From an uncultured Croceitalea sp. (GTDB taxonomy: Bacteria > Bacteroidota > Bacteroidia > Flavobacteriales > Flavobacteriaceae), in contig CANLWK010000001.1 of assembly GCA_947494805.1 (NCBI GenBank), positions 310,001 through 374,000 of the forward strand: a stretch of 64,000 nucleotides of DNA. The letters are read 5' to 3'. The notes under the pieces are model-generated. The model made no database searches, was not told the DNA's origin, and worked only from the letters and a program-made list of their open reading frames with translations. Below, in pieces: positions 9,048 through 17,216 of the stretch. Every line of letters begins with the position of its first letter. Position 1 is the stretch's first letter. The translations under genes were made by a program, and so were the position numbers.

Positions 9048-9259
9048 AGGACTGTCTACCTAATCTTCAAAAATAGGATTTACTTGAGTCGATACTACCT
9101 GTTTTCTACAAACTCGATTGTTTTGACCTATCAACGGGCTTTTTTGGGCCATAAAACTGCTTTTCAGGTTTTGTGACCACTTCTTGTGGGTTGGTCTATT
9201 TTTTAAAAAATGGATATGTACATCATCTAGGTTTGTGGCAAACAACAAAACATATTCCG

Positions 9260-11446
9260 ATGAGACAGTTATTCTCTTTATTTGTTATCCTCATTATTAG
9301 CTACAGTTCGACTCATGTAGTATGGGGCCAAGAATTGAAGGAAATAAAATTTATGGATCAGACCATCGAAGTAGATGGCAGACTTGTCGAGTCGGTCTGG
9401 GAGACTTTGCCAAAATACACCGGTTTTTACAATTACCTGCCAACTGATGAGGGGTTGGCCGAGAACCAGACCGAATTGAAAGTATTTCACAATGGTGAAT
9501 ACCTGTTCGTCTCAGCGGTTTATCACGACACTACCAGCGAGGTGCAACTAAGCTCTTTAAAGCGTGATGATATTGGAAATACTGTGGCCGAAAGCGAAAC
9601 CTTTGTGTTTATTATAGATACCCAGCTACAACAGCAAAGTGCCTATTATTTTGCGGTAAACATGGGTGGGGCCCAAGTTGATGGTTTGATAGAGCGTATT
9701 AACGAAGGATACAGTTTGAGTTCAAACTGGAACACCGTTTGGTATGCCGCAACACATGTCAACGGCACCAAAAAACAGTATGAACTGAAGATTCCGTTGA
9801 AGAATCTAAGCTTTAACCAGGCCAATGAAGCTGTTGCAATTCAATCATATGTTCGTGATATTAAGAATAATTCATGGACTATCATGACCGATTTGAGCCG
9901 TAACTATCGTTTGTTTGACCTGCGCTTTGCGCAATCTTTCAAGATTGACCAACTGCCAAAAGCAACAAATGCCCGTTTCGCCGTGATACCATCCATGACG
10001 GTAAATTATAATAGTGACATAGCGAACAATTTTGATGATACAAGTTTTGTGCCCAGTCTTGATGTGCAGTATAATGTAAGTTCTTCAATGAAACTGGATG
10101 TTACTTTGAATCCAGATTTTTCACAAATTGATGTGGACCAACAGGTCACCAATCTTACCCGTTTTTCGGTATTCTTTCCTGAACAGCGTAATTTCTTTCT
10201 TGAAAATGCCGATTTGTTTTCAAACCTGGGATTATCTGATGTCAACCCTTTTTATTCGAGGCGAATTGGAGCTCAAACGGCTATGCAATTTGGTGTTAAA
10301 CTCTCTGGAAACCTGACTGCCAAAACCCGTATCGGATTGCTCAATGCACAAACAGAGAAAGAAAATGAAAATGGCCCCCAAAACTATAGTGTTTTGGTTG
10401 GTGAACATCAGTTGTCACAACGGCTGGCAACTACTGCATTTTTGATAAATCGTCAAGAAACCAGTGGCTTTGATTTCAAAAATGATTACAACCGAGTCGC
10501 GGGTCTTAACCTAAACTATAGATCTTTAAATCGAAAATGGACCGGCGTGGCCAATATGGCCCAAAGCTTTGTCCCCAATGAATCAGGAAAAGATAGTTTT
10601 TACAATGTAGGAATGTTCTATAACGTACGTGGTGCTGAACTTGGCGCTTCTTTTAGACAAGTACAGCGCAACTATATTACAGATGTCGGCTTTACACCAC
10701 GTTTGTTAAATTATGATGCGGAGCGTGACATCACGGTACGAGAAGGTTATACACAGAGTAGTATTGAAGGAATTTTTAACCATTTCCCTGAAAATTCTAC
10801 AAAAATCAATCAGTACAGATACTTTTTTGGAAGCAACGATACGTATTGGGATGAAGACGGAAAGTTACAACAGTCTTCTTCTTTTTATAACACTGCTTTG
10901 TTTTTTAAGGAACTCTCGGCGGTCTATCTCAACGTATACCATGATTATGTCAATTTGAAATATGCCTTTGACCCCTTAGGCAATGGAGATTCGTTGTTGC
11001 CCGATGAATATCAATTTTTTAGGGCCCGTATGGGATACAATTCTGCAAGAAACAACAATTTTGTGTATAGTGGATTCGCACAGTATGGGCAGTTTTATAG
11101 TGGTTTGAACACAACCCTTGGGGCCACTGTGAATTATCGGTTACTACCTTATGCAAACCTTTTACTAAGCTATCAAATGGATGATTTGGACTTGGACGAG
11201 TTGGGACAACAAACCTTTCACCTGACTCGATTCACGGGGGAGGTGTTTTTTACGAACCGATTAAATTGGACCACTTATGTGCAATACAGTACACAGAACG
11301 ACAATCTTAACATCAATAGTCGATTACAATGGGAGTACAAACCATTGTCTTATGTGTATCTGGTACTTACAGATAACTTTAATGAACAATTAAATCGTAC
11401 CAATTGGGGTATAGCTTTTAAGGTAAACTATCGATTGGATTTTTGA
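9260..11446 (+). CDS. DUF5916 protein: CBM9-like domain plus outer-membrane beta-barrel
   Basis: The ATG at 9260 is chosen because it begins a good signal peptide (MRQLFSLFVILIISYSSTH, cleavage near VVWGQ). An upstream in-frame start at 9173 would add a non-signal leader. Residues ~25-200 resemble a carbohydrate-binding family 9-like sandwich (VDGRLVESVWETLPKYTGFY). From ~230 onward there are alternating amphipathic strands ending in an aromatic terminus (VNYRLDF), as expected of an outer-membrane barrel. The internal motif FFPEQRNFFLENADLFSN is typical of DUF5916. Function is unknown; it has been annotated as a surface or hydrolase-associated protein. It is divergent from kinase pair 1. Confidence 0.85.
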   Translation: MRQLFSLFVILIISYSSTHVVWGQELKEIKFMDQTIEVDGRLVESVWETLPKYTGFYNYLPTDEGLAENQTELKVFHNGEYLFVSAVYHDTTSEVQLSSLKRDDIGNTVAESETFVFIIDTQLQQQSAYYFAVNMGGAQVDGLIERINEGYSLSSNWNTVWYAATHVNGTKKQYELKIPLKNLSFNQANEAVAIQSYVRDIKNNSWTIMTDLSRNYRLFDLRFAQSFKIDQLPKATNARFAVIPSMTVNYNSDIANNFDDTSFVPSLDVQYNVSSSMKLDVTLNPDFSQIDVDQQVTNLTRFSVFFPEQRNFFLENADLFSNLGLSDVNPFYSRRIGAQTAMQFGVKLSGNLTAKTRIGLLNAQTEKENENGPQNYSVLVGEHQLSQRLATTAFLINRQETSGFDFKNDYNRVAGLNLNYRSLNRKWTGVANMAQSFVPNESGKDSFYNVGMFYNVRGAELGASFRQVQRNYITDVGFTPRLLNYDAERDITVREGYTQSSIEGIFNHFPENSTKINQYRYFFGSNDTYWDEDGKLQQSSSFYNTALFFKELSAVYLNVYHDYVNLKYAFDPLGNGDSLLPDEYQFFRARMGYNSARNNNFVYSGFAQYGQFYSGLNTTLGATVNYRLLPYANLLLSYQMDDLDLDELGQQTFHLTRFTGEVFFTNRLNWTTYVQYSTQNDNLNINSRLQWEYKPLSYVYLVLTDNFNEQLNRTNWGIAFKVNYRLDF

Positions 11447-11450
11447 TAAA

Positions 11451-11507
11451 ATGGGAAATATTAGGCTTCAAAAGATTGTGAATTCTGGACTTTTAGTCAT
11501 AGATTGA
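11451..11507 (+). pseudogene. Remnant of a second TetR gene 3' end
   Basis: Nineteen codons that match the last 14 codons plus stop of the TetR gene at 6693-7274. From the shared CTTCAA to the TGA, 35 of 42 bases agree in frame, giving LQKIVNSGLLVID against LQKIVNSGLSVLD. Nothing upstream resembles the rest of TetR because the DUF5916 gene stops four bases earlier. The stretch therefore looks like the 3' scar of a duplicated or replaced regulator gene. The alignment is directly visible; the duplication history is inference. Confidence 0.6.
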
Positions 11508-11930
11508 TTACCCTTCAAAATCAATTTTTTTATGTGATCCGTCGCAATACGGTTTGTTTGTTGATGCGCCGCAGCGACAGAAGGCCGTAGAACGGTTTTT
11601 TGTTTCTATAGTGCCATTGGCCAAAGTCACTTTCAGTGTGCCACTTACCAATAAAGGACCGTTTTGGACCACGGTACATTCGGTTTCTTGGTTTTCTTCA
11701 ACCGCCTTTTCACCAGCGATGCGATAGGTCAAGGCTGCTGAAGGGCATTTTGAAATTTGAGATTTTAGGGCTTCAATACTTGCGTTTTCGGGTTTGATCC
11801 ACGGTTTGCCATTAGGGTCATAAACTTCGGGCAAAGTTTTCACACAGATTTCGGAATGGATGCATTTCTTAGGTTTCCAAATTACGGTGAGGTCACCATT
11901 GGCATATTCTTTTATGATTTCTTTTTCCAT
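11508..11930 (-). CDS. YjdI-like [4Fe-4S] domain fused to a CDGSH iron-sulfur domain
   Basis: About 140 residues with two parts. Residues ~5-65 match the divergent 4Fe-4S mono-cluster domain of E. coli YjdI (WKPKKCIHSEICVKTLPEVY ... ISKCPSAALTYR). Residues ~90-138 form a CDGSH-type [2Fe-2S] domain with the CxC-x-PYCDGSH signature (FCRCGASTNKPYCDGSHKK). The likely role is cytosolic electron transfer or Fe-S handling. I start at the ATG at 11930; a TTG at 11939 would overlap the upstream gene. The upstream neighbour is a YjdJ-like acetyltransferase whose TGA is one base before this ATG. YjdI and YjdJ are also neighbours in E. coli. Confidence 0.88.
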   Translation of the reverse strand: MEKEIIKEYANGDLTVIWKPKKCIHSEICVKTLPEVYDPNGKPWIKPENASIEALKSQISKCPSAALTYRIAGEKAVEENQETECTVVQNGPLLVSGTLKVTLANGTIETKNRSTAFCRCGASTNKPYCDGSHKKIDFEG

Positions 11931-11931
11931 A

Positions 11932-12225
11932 TCAGGCAATATTAATTCCTTTTAAAACCAGTGATTTCCATTCAGGGTGACGCTTAATGTACATGGCCAC
12001 GAACGGACACATAGGTACAAGGGTCAACTCTTTTTGTTTGATGTCTTCTAAAACCTGTAAAACCAGTGCGGTGGCAATGCCTTTGCCCTCAAGACTTCTG
12101 GGCACTTCGGTATGGGTTAGATAGATTTTGTCTTTTGTTTTAATATATTCGATTTTTGGTACCTGTGCATCAATATGAAATTCATATTGTTTTGCCGCTT
12201 CGTTATTGATTAAGGTATACTTCAT
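11932..12225 (-). CDS. YjdJ-like GNAT N-acetyltransferase
   Basis: A 97-residue minimal GNAT domain with the acetyl-CoA loop (VPRSLEGKGIATALV, an R-x-x-G-x-G/A variant). It is followed by a helix and the TLVPMCPFVAMYIKRHPEW motif typical of the YjdJ/GCN5-like short family. It shares a tight junction with the YjdI-CDGSH gene downstream (TGATATG), which fits co-translation. The short length is normal for this family. The acetyl acceptor is unknown. The conserved partnership suggests acetylation or binding of the Fe-S partner, but that is inference. Confidence 0.87.
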   Translation of the reverse strand: MKYTLINNEAAKQYEFHIDAQVPKIEYIKTKDKIYLTHTEVPRSLEGKGIATALVLQVLEDIKQKELTLVPMCPFVAMYIKRHPEWKSLVLKGINIA

Positions 12226-12412
12226 TGAGGTGAATTTTGTGCTATTTCAAGTTAAGAAATATTACCCATACAAGAGATAGTTGACCCACATGGATAAAAA
12301 TGATCTTGAAATTTTGCTTTTCTAGCCGGGGTTGTTTGCAGATTATTAATAAAGCCCATTTGAACTTGTACACTAAAGTGCACTTGGGGTCGTTAGCTAA
12401 TAAAACTTTATT

Positions 12413-13054
12413 ATGAACCTACGACCAGCCTACCTACTTCTATTCTTTTCAATCATTATCAATGCACAGGCACCTGAATTAACCGCCGAAGAGATTGCAA
12501 TGGCCGATAAATTGGATGTTGATCAAAAGGTATTGCTGATGTTGCGTGGTGCCTCACAAGCTGAATTTATAGGTGTTGAAGCGGATGAAATTCTTGGTTT
12601 GCCGGCAATCGCCATGCGAATGAACCATTTTGATGCACCTACAGTGGTGAAAGACTTACAAACAAGACTGCTATTTGAGGGCTATGTGCTGTTTCAATCA
12701 GACCAAGGTGATACCAGCAATGACGGACTTCATGAAATACGTTTGTTAAAGACCAATGATCCACTATCACCTATACGCTACATGCAAACTTCGGCTGTTG
12801 AACCGGCTTTAAGCAACGATGCTATTTTTGAAAAAATTGAAGACTGGCACGGACGTTATGGACTCATCATCATGGGAGCTGGCCCCAAATGGATAAAAGC
12901 AAAAGTGGCGATACCACTTGAAGATACTGTCACATTTGCAAAACAACTTCTTGAGTTTTGTCCCAAGTTGAAATCTTTTTATGGAACCGAAGCAGATATT
13001 ACCAGTATGCTGAAAGAAATGCCCAATCTTGAACTTGATTGGAACACTTATTAA
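12413..13054 (+). CDS. Secreted DUF4253-like protein
   Basis: 213 residues with an N-terminal signal peptide (LRPAYLLLFFSIIINAQ). The C-terminal half has the pattern I associate with DUF4253: IEDWHGRYGLIIMGAGPKW, then an alpha/beta segment with PLEDTVTFAKQLLEFCP, then a short acidic tail. DUF4253 proteins have no known activity and are usually cytoplasmic, so an exported member is mildly unusual. It is monocistronic, with a 187-bp upstream spacer and a convergent DUF5777 gene 22 bp downstream. The family call is moderately sure. Confidence 0.65.
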   Translation: MNLRPAYLLLFFSIIINAQAPELTAEEIAMADKLDVDQKVLLMLRGASQAEFIGVEADEILGLPAIAMRMNHFDAPTVVKDLQTRLLFEGYVLFQSDQGDTSNDGLHEIRLLKTNDPLSPIRYMQTSAVEPALSNDAIFEKIEDWHGRYGLIIMGAGPKWIKAKVAIPLEDTVTFAKQLLEFCPKLKSFYGTEADITSMLKEMPNLELDWNTY

Positions 13055-13076
13055 ATTGCATATCTAGACAAGGCTT

Positions 13077-14000
13077 TCACCTTTTCAAGATTTGCTTTTT
13101 TAACTGGTTTTTAAAATGAAGTAGAAAAGTAGCATTGAATCCGAAGAAAAGGTTACCGTCTTTGGTATTGAAATTCACCCTGTTTTGGGTAATAAAAGCA
13201 TCTTCAGAAATATGGAGTGCATTTGATAAGTGAAACTGCAACATTAGATCGGTCAGCTCCCAATTTACCCCTATGGCAAAAGCGTCATAAGTCGTAATCG
13301 ACTCTACCGGATTAGCCAAATAGTAATATTCTGATGAGATGGAAACATGACCGCCCACTCTGTACCTGCCTCCAATACCGACAGCAAAATGGTCTGTAGG
13401 GTCTTCTGCAAAGCGCGTAGAATTTCTATGTATGTAGGTTGGGGAGATTTGCATAGAGAAGTTTCTGGTAAATTTTCTAGCAATCAAAACCTGTGAGGTG
13501 AAGGCCAATTTATCAGAAAAATTAGTGTCGTTATTAAAGTTTCTTCCTGGTCTGCCACTGGTGCGCACACTGGCGTTCTGTAATAAGGTCACCGTAAACG
13601 GCGAGCCTTTACCCTTATCTACCTGTTTAAAGAGTTTGTATTTTGCATAACCATCAAAAATTCCATCAAAAGTGGTCACCCCCGTACCAAGGGTAAATCG
13701 ATCTGAAAAGGCATATGAAACACCAAACCTTGTAGATACCCTATCGGCCAAAAATGCTTGGGTCTCTGACTGTGGAATATTCCAAAATCTGGTGTTGGCC
13801 GAAATCTCCATGGTACCTTGTTTTCTGGTTTCAACCGAGTGGCCAAGGGCCAGTCGCGTTGTTTTAAAAGTCGCCTGAACGTAGTTCGGATCTTGCGGCA
13901 ATTCTTTTTCTAAAGCATTGAGCAAATCTTGGGCAACCAAAGTGTTTGAAAACCCCAGTATAAGAACTAAATGCAATAAGAAAGAAGGTCTAGTTTTCAT
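13077..14000 (-). CDS. DUF5777-family beta-barrel protein (module A)
   Basis: Start chosen at the ATG at 14000, which overlaps the last codons of the upstream YceI gene in a different frame and gives a signal peptide (TRPSFLLHLVLILGFSNTLV). The mature part has repeated amphipathic strands and motifs such as RFGVSYAFSDRFTLGTG, NFNDTNFSDKLAFTSQ-like segments and GIGGRYRVGGHVSISSEYYY, as in the DUF5777 outer-membrane barrel family. It is the last gene of an OB-fold / YceI / DUF5777 set transcribed leftwards. A paralogue in the same type of set lies at 17217-18062. The likely role is an outer-membrane component of the YceI module; its substrate is unknown. Confidence 0.83.
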   Translation of the reverse strand: MKTRPSFLLHLVLILGFSNTLVAQDLLNALEKELPQDPNYVQATFKTTRLALGHSVETRKQGTMEISANTRFWNIPQSETQAFLADRVSTRFGVSYAFSDRFTLGTGVTTFDGIFDGYAKYKLFKQVDKGKGSPFTVTLLQNASVRTSGRPGRNFNNDTNFSDKLAFTSQVLIARKFTRNFSMQISPTYIHRNSTRFAEDPTDHFAVGIGGRYRVGGHVSISSEYYYLANPVESITTYDAFAIGVNWELTDLMLQFHLSNALHISEDAFITQNRVNFNTKDGNLFFGFNATFLLHFKNQLKKQILKR

Positions 14001-14547
14001 AAGGTTGATATTCAAATCTAAATTCTACTTCGATGGTCTTGGCAATATTACCGGCCACTACGGGAGGTATTTTTATTTTGAAGTCAGATACCAATACTTC
14101 AAATGTTCCTGAAAATATAGGCGTGCTGTCATCACGCCGTTCTATTTTGGTCTTTATTTCAAGTTCTTTTGTGATTCCATGAACGGTCAAGGCACCTTTT
14201 ATGATCTTAGTTGCCTCTTCATGAATTTCGGGGTTAAAATCAAGTATGTTTCCTTCAAAGGTTGCCTTGGGATAGATATCAGATTCTATATAACTTTCAT
14301 TAAAATGTTCTTGCATCAGGGCCTTTTTAAAAATAAATGCCCGCATCAACATGTTTATGGCCACTTCACCATTTGAAGTGTCAAAAATACTCAGCACCTG
14401 ATTGTTCTCTGCCTCGATGTTCTCTACCGAAGTGTAGGAGAAAAATGAAACATGGCCCTGTCTAGAGATATACTTGGCGCTGTCTTGACCAAAACCAAGG
14501 CTCGAATACAGCAATAGTATAAAAAATGATGTAAAGATTTTATCCAT
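13990..14547 (-). CDS. YceI-family periplasmic protein (module A)
   Basis: 185 residues: signal peptide (LLLYSSLGFGQ) followed by a lipocalin-like YceI beta-barrel. Landmarks are the central motif MQEHFNESYIESDIYPKATF, shared nearly residue for residue with the paralogue at 18480-19043 (MEEHFNENYIESDTYPKAVF), and ALTVHGITKELEIKT. YceI folds bind isoprenoid-type or other long hydrophobic molecules. The gene overlaps the downstream DUF5777 gene and follows the OB-fold gene by 12 bp, so the three are an operon. A periplasmic lipid or quinone carrier is a reasonable hypothesis. Confidence 0.88.
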   Translation of the reverse strand: MDKIFTSFFILLLYSSLGFGQDSAKYISRQGHVSFFSYTSVENIEAENNQVLSIFDTSNGEVAINMLMRAFIFKKALMQEHFNESYIESDIYPKATFEGNILDFNPEIHEEATKIIKGALTVHGITKELEIKTKIERRDDSTPIFSGTFEVLVSDFKIKIPPVVAGNIAKTIEVEFRFEYQPYEN

Positions 14548-14559
14548 ACATAGAACTAC

Positions 14560-14988
14560 TTACAATAAGACACAGTTTAACATGATGGCATCCATTAAAA
14601 AGCCTTTAAAAATACCTTTTAACCTAACAACATCACCTTCTTTTAATTCTTTGACCAATGCTGCCTGCTCAGTGCGCATATCACACATTACATAAGCCAT
14701 ATTGGTGCCACTATGTAAAAGAACGGTGTATCTGTCATTTAGAAAAGTAACCTCTTTTACCTTGCCTTCTACTTCGATGATTTTCTCTACATACGTGGCA
14801 TTGGCTTCTTGCTCATCTTCAAGAAAATCTTGTAACAACCCTTCTGAACTTATGGCAATTTCTGAAGAAGAACTGATGATGTCTTCAGAGAAAGGTCTTT
14901 CATTCAGAATAGTATAGCAACTATAGATGCTTACTATCAAAAGCAATATTGATAGTGAAAACATCATAATTTTTACTTTTCTATGCAT
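14560..14988 (-). CDS. Membrane-anchored OB-fold (tRNA_anti-like) protein (module A)
   Basis: 142 residues. An N-terminal transmembrane anchor (IMMFSLSILLLIVSIYSCY) is followed by an acidic linker and an OB-fold of the tRNA_anti-like type at about residues 60-140 (YVEKIIEVEGKVKEVTFLND ... GDVVRLKGIFKGFL). The equivalent protein of module B is at 18088-18483 (NITIKGRCVGYDDLLEIVKV). This copy lacks the Cys seen in the KGRCVG loop of the other. It is the first gene of module A. A -7-like box (TATGTTTG on the minus strand, 15078-15085) sits about 90 bp upstream. The OB-fold may bind protein or ligand rather than nucleic acid at this location. Confidence 0.8.
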   Translation of the reverse strand: MHRKVKIMMFSLSILLLIVSIYSCYTILNERPFSEDIISSSSEIAISSEGLLQDFLEDEQEANATYVEKIIEVEGKVKEVTFLNDRYTVLLHSGTNMAYVMCDMRTEQAALVKELKEGDVVRLKGIFKGFLMDAIMLNCVLL

Positions 14989-15022
14989 GATACGATCAGC
15001 CCTTTAATACTGCTAAATTAAT

Positions 15023-15085
15023 GAAACCCACGAAGCTTGAAAATAGTATTTCTCACTTCATGGGTTTTCGAGAAAACCAAACATA
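15023..15085 (-). promoter_or_regulatory. Inverted repeat and -7 box upstream of module A
   Basis: An inverted repeat has arms at 15023-15035 (GAAACCCACGAAG) and 15056-15068 (CTTCATGGGTTTT), 11 of 13 pairs matching, with a 20-base loop. It lies just downstream of a minus-strand -7-like box at 15078-15085 (TATGTTTG on that strand). It could be an operator or leader hairpin for the OB-fold/YceI/DUF5777 operon, or a weak terminator for the lamin-tail gene ending at 15162. No clear T-tract follows the hairpin. Confidence 0.4.
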
Positions 15086-15161
15086 GCAATTTGCTTCCCA
15101 TCTTAGGTTTTAGGCCATCCTCAAGAACAAGGAACGGCCCTATTTATTTTTAGTTTTTCTT

Positions 15162-16775
15162 TTATGGATTCGCACTGCCCAATGTTGGGTTGCTTTGGCC
15201 CCAATCCGTTGAGGTAAAGCCTTCACCATCGTAAGCGATACTCTGTCCACTAGATACATTTGGCACAAATCCGCCTTGGTTCCAGATTCCTGCTGCCACC
15301 GCCACGACTTCCCGGGCATTGCCAGCTGCACCCCATTGTACAAAGCTTCTGATGTTATCAGCACTTCCAAAATTGTCGTTATTGGCATAAAGGCCAAGTC
15401 CGCCAGCATCGTTTGAGGCTTCTAGCACTGCGGGCGAGATAACCAAAAATTCACCTGGTGCAAGGGTCACTGAACCGCTGACGATATTGGTAGCGTTACT
15501 GTCGCCTACTCTGAAGTATTGGCCAGGCCCAAGGCACATCCAGTAGTTCGCAAGATCTACGGTTTGGTTACCGTTGTTGTAAAGTTCTATTTGGTCATCG
15601 ACCAAATATTCCACTTCGTTGATGATTACCGAACGTACTTCGGCCACTGGATCTGTAAAGGTGTTTGCAGCTCCCAATGTTATGGTGCCTGTGCCTGCCC
15701 AATCGTCTGGAGTGTTGCCCTCACCATCATAGGCGATACTTGCTCCATTGGGTACGTTGGGTACGAATCCACCTGCTGTCCAAATTCCAGCTTCAACGGC
15801 CACGACTTCTCGTGCGTTACCGGCCGCGCCCCATTGTACAAAACTTCTGATGTTATCAGCACTTGCAAAGTTGTCGTTATTGGCATATAGTCCAAGTCCA
15901 CCAGCTTCGTTCGATGGGTCCAATACCGCTGGTGCGATTACCAAAAATTCACCTGGTTCAAGTACAACAGAACCACTGATGATATCCGTAGCGTCGCTAT
16001 CACCTATTCTGAAATACTGACCTGGTCCAAGGCACATCCAGTAGTTTGCAAGATCTACGGTTTGGTTACCGTTATTGTAAAGCTCAATTTGGTCATCGAC
16101 CAAATATTCCACTTCGTTAATGACAACTGAACGTACTTCTGCAACTGGTTCGGTAATGGTGTTTGCCGCTCCCAATGTTATGGTGCTTGTGCCTGCCCAG
16201 TCATCCTGAGTGTTGCCCTCACCGTCATAAGCGATACTTGCTCCGTTGGGTACATTGGGTACGAATCCACCTGCTGACCAAATACCTGCTGCTACTGCAA
16301 CAACTTCCCTTGCGTTACCTGCGGCTCCCCACTGCACAAAGCTTCTGATATTGTCCGCACTGGCGAAATCATCGTTGTTGGCATATAGGCCAAGTCCACC
16401 GGCATCGTTTGAAGCTTCTAAAGTTACAGGTGAGATTACCAAAAATTCACCTGGTTCAAGTGAGACAGTACCACTGACAATATCCGTGGCTGCGCTATCA
16501 CCGATTCTGAAGTACTGACCTGGTCCAAGACACATCCAGTAGTTTGCAAGATCTACGGTTTGGTTACCGTTATTGTAGAGTTCAATTTGGTCTTCGACCA
16601 AATATTCTACTTCGTTGATGATGATTGACCGTACTTCGGTGGTGGGTTCTTCTACAGGGTCTTCACCACCTGTATCAGGATCATCGCCATAGCCATCATC
16701 TGTGGAGCAGCTCCATGCTGCCGCCAATGTCATAAGGGTTAAAAGGTAATTTCTCATTGTTGAATAATTTTTCAT
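15162..16775 (-). CDS. Lamin-tail-domain lipoprotein with three tandem repeats
   Basis: 537 residues. A lipoprotein signal (MRNYLLTLMTLAAAWSC, Cys about 23) is followed by an Asp-rich linker (STDDGYGDDPDTGGEDP) resembling the surface-export signal of Bacteroidota lipoproteins. Three nearly identical 166-residue units then follow, each starting RSxxINEVEYLVxDQIELYN, the lamin-tail (LTD) signature, and containing YWMCLGPGQYFR and FVQWGAAGNAREVVAV. A second ATG at 16757 gives an equally good lipoprotein signal. No T9SS terminal domain is seen. Likely a surface-exposed structural or adhesion protein. The high similarity of repeats suggests recent amplification or gene conversion. Confidence 0.87.
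   Translation of the reverse strand: MKNYSTMRNYLLTLMTLAAAWSCSTDDGYGDDPDTGGEDPVEEPTTEVRSIIINEVEYLVEDQIELYNNGNQTVDLANYWMCLGPGQYFRIGDSAATDIVSGTVSLEPGEFLVISPVTLEASNDAGGLGLYANNDDFASADNIRSFVQWGAAGNAREVVAVAAGIWSAGGFVPNVPNGASIAYDGEGNTQDDWAGTSTITLGAANTITEPVAEVRSVVINEVEYLVDDQIELYNNGNQTVDLANYWMCLGPGQYFRIGDSDATDIISGSVVLEPGEFLVIAPAVLDPSNEAGGLGLYANNDNFASADNIRSFVQWGAAGNAREVVAVEAGIWTAGGFVPNVPNGASIAYDGEGNTPDDWAGTGTITLGAANTFTDPVAEVRSVIINEVEYLVDDQIELYNNGNQTVDLANYWMCLGPGQYFRVGDSNATNIVSGSVTLAPGEFLVISPAVLEASNDAGGLGLYANNDNFGSADNIRSFVQWGAAGNAREVVAVAAGIWNQGGFVPNVSSGQSIAYDGEGFTSTDWGQSNPTLGSANP
15166..16650 (-). repeat. Three tandem ~498-bp repeats inside the lamin-tail gene
   Basis: Equivalent points recur at 15614, 16112 and 16610 (the segment encoding INEVEYLV preceded by an Arg-Ser), so the period is 498 bp, exactly 166 codons. 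Copies differ mostly at silent positions, and long identical stretches are present (for example the segment reading ATCTACGGTTTGGTTACCGT on the plus strand in all three). Repeat number may vary between strains by recombination. Confidence 0.85.
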
Positions 16776-16915
16776 TTTAGGATAATTGTTTTATGATTTA
16801 AATAGTCTACACTTTGGTATTAGCGGAAAGGGTGGGGTTGTATTCTTTGGTAGCGCGGTAGCAAAGCCTGTTGCTATTACGTTTCCTTAAGATTACCTTC
16901 CTTTCCGCTTTGTTT

Positions 16916-17215
16916 TTAGCAATTCGTATTTTGATGCGATGGCGGAAAACATCCATTGCAATGGATGGCATGGACCATGCTAATTGTTGTTTTTTCACCT
17001 TTTTCAGGATACCCAAGTTCCGTCAGTACGTTAAGTACTTTTGAGATCTCATTGGCACTGACAAAATTGAAGACAACCAAAGCATCCATAGGATATAGGT
17101 TCACATTAGAAATATCTGAAATAGCCGATAGGGCTTCTTTAATTCTATCGGAACAACGGCCACAAAAAGAGCGTTGTACCGGTATTCTTGCAATACTCAT
17201 TTTACTTGTTTTCAT
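16916..17215 (-). CDS. HMA-like small metal-binding protein (end of module B)
   Basis: About 99 residues from the ATG at 17215, which lies two bases after the stop of the upstream DUF5777 gene. A longer in-frame start at 17296 would overlap that gene and is rejected. The fold pattern is beta-alpha-beta-beta-alpha-beta with a CxxC metal site at the right place (SFCGRCSDRIKEAL), as in heavy-metal-associated domains. The protein adds a Cys-rich tail with a second CxxC (HCNGCFPPSHQNTNC). It probably binds copper or a similar soft metal. As the last gene of the module B operon it may serve the cytochrome or YceI proteins; that link is inference. Confidence 0.65.
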   Translation of the reverse strand: MKTSKMSIARIPVQRSFCGRCSDRIKEALSAISDISNVNLYPMDALVVFNFVSANEISKVLNVLTELGYPEKGEKTTISMVHAIHCNGCFPPSHQNTNC

Positions 17216-17216
17216 T

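Noticed and set aside
9173..9259. Upstream in-frame start for the DUF5916 gene
   Set aside because: The extra 29 residues precede a complete signal peptide, so the internal ATG at 9260 is the better start.
15140..15901. Short frames overlapping the lamin-tail gene
   Set aside because: They repeat with the same period as the tandem units, as expected of shadow frames of a repeated gene.
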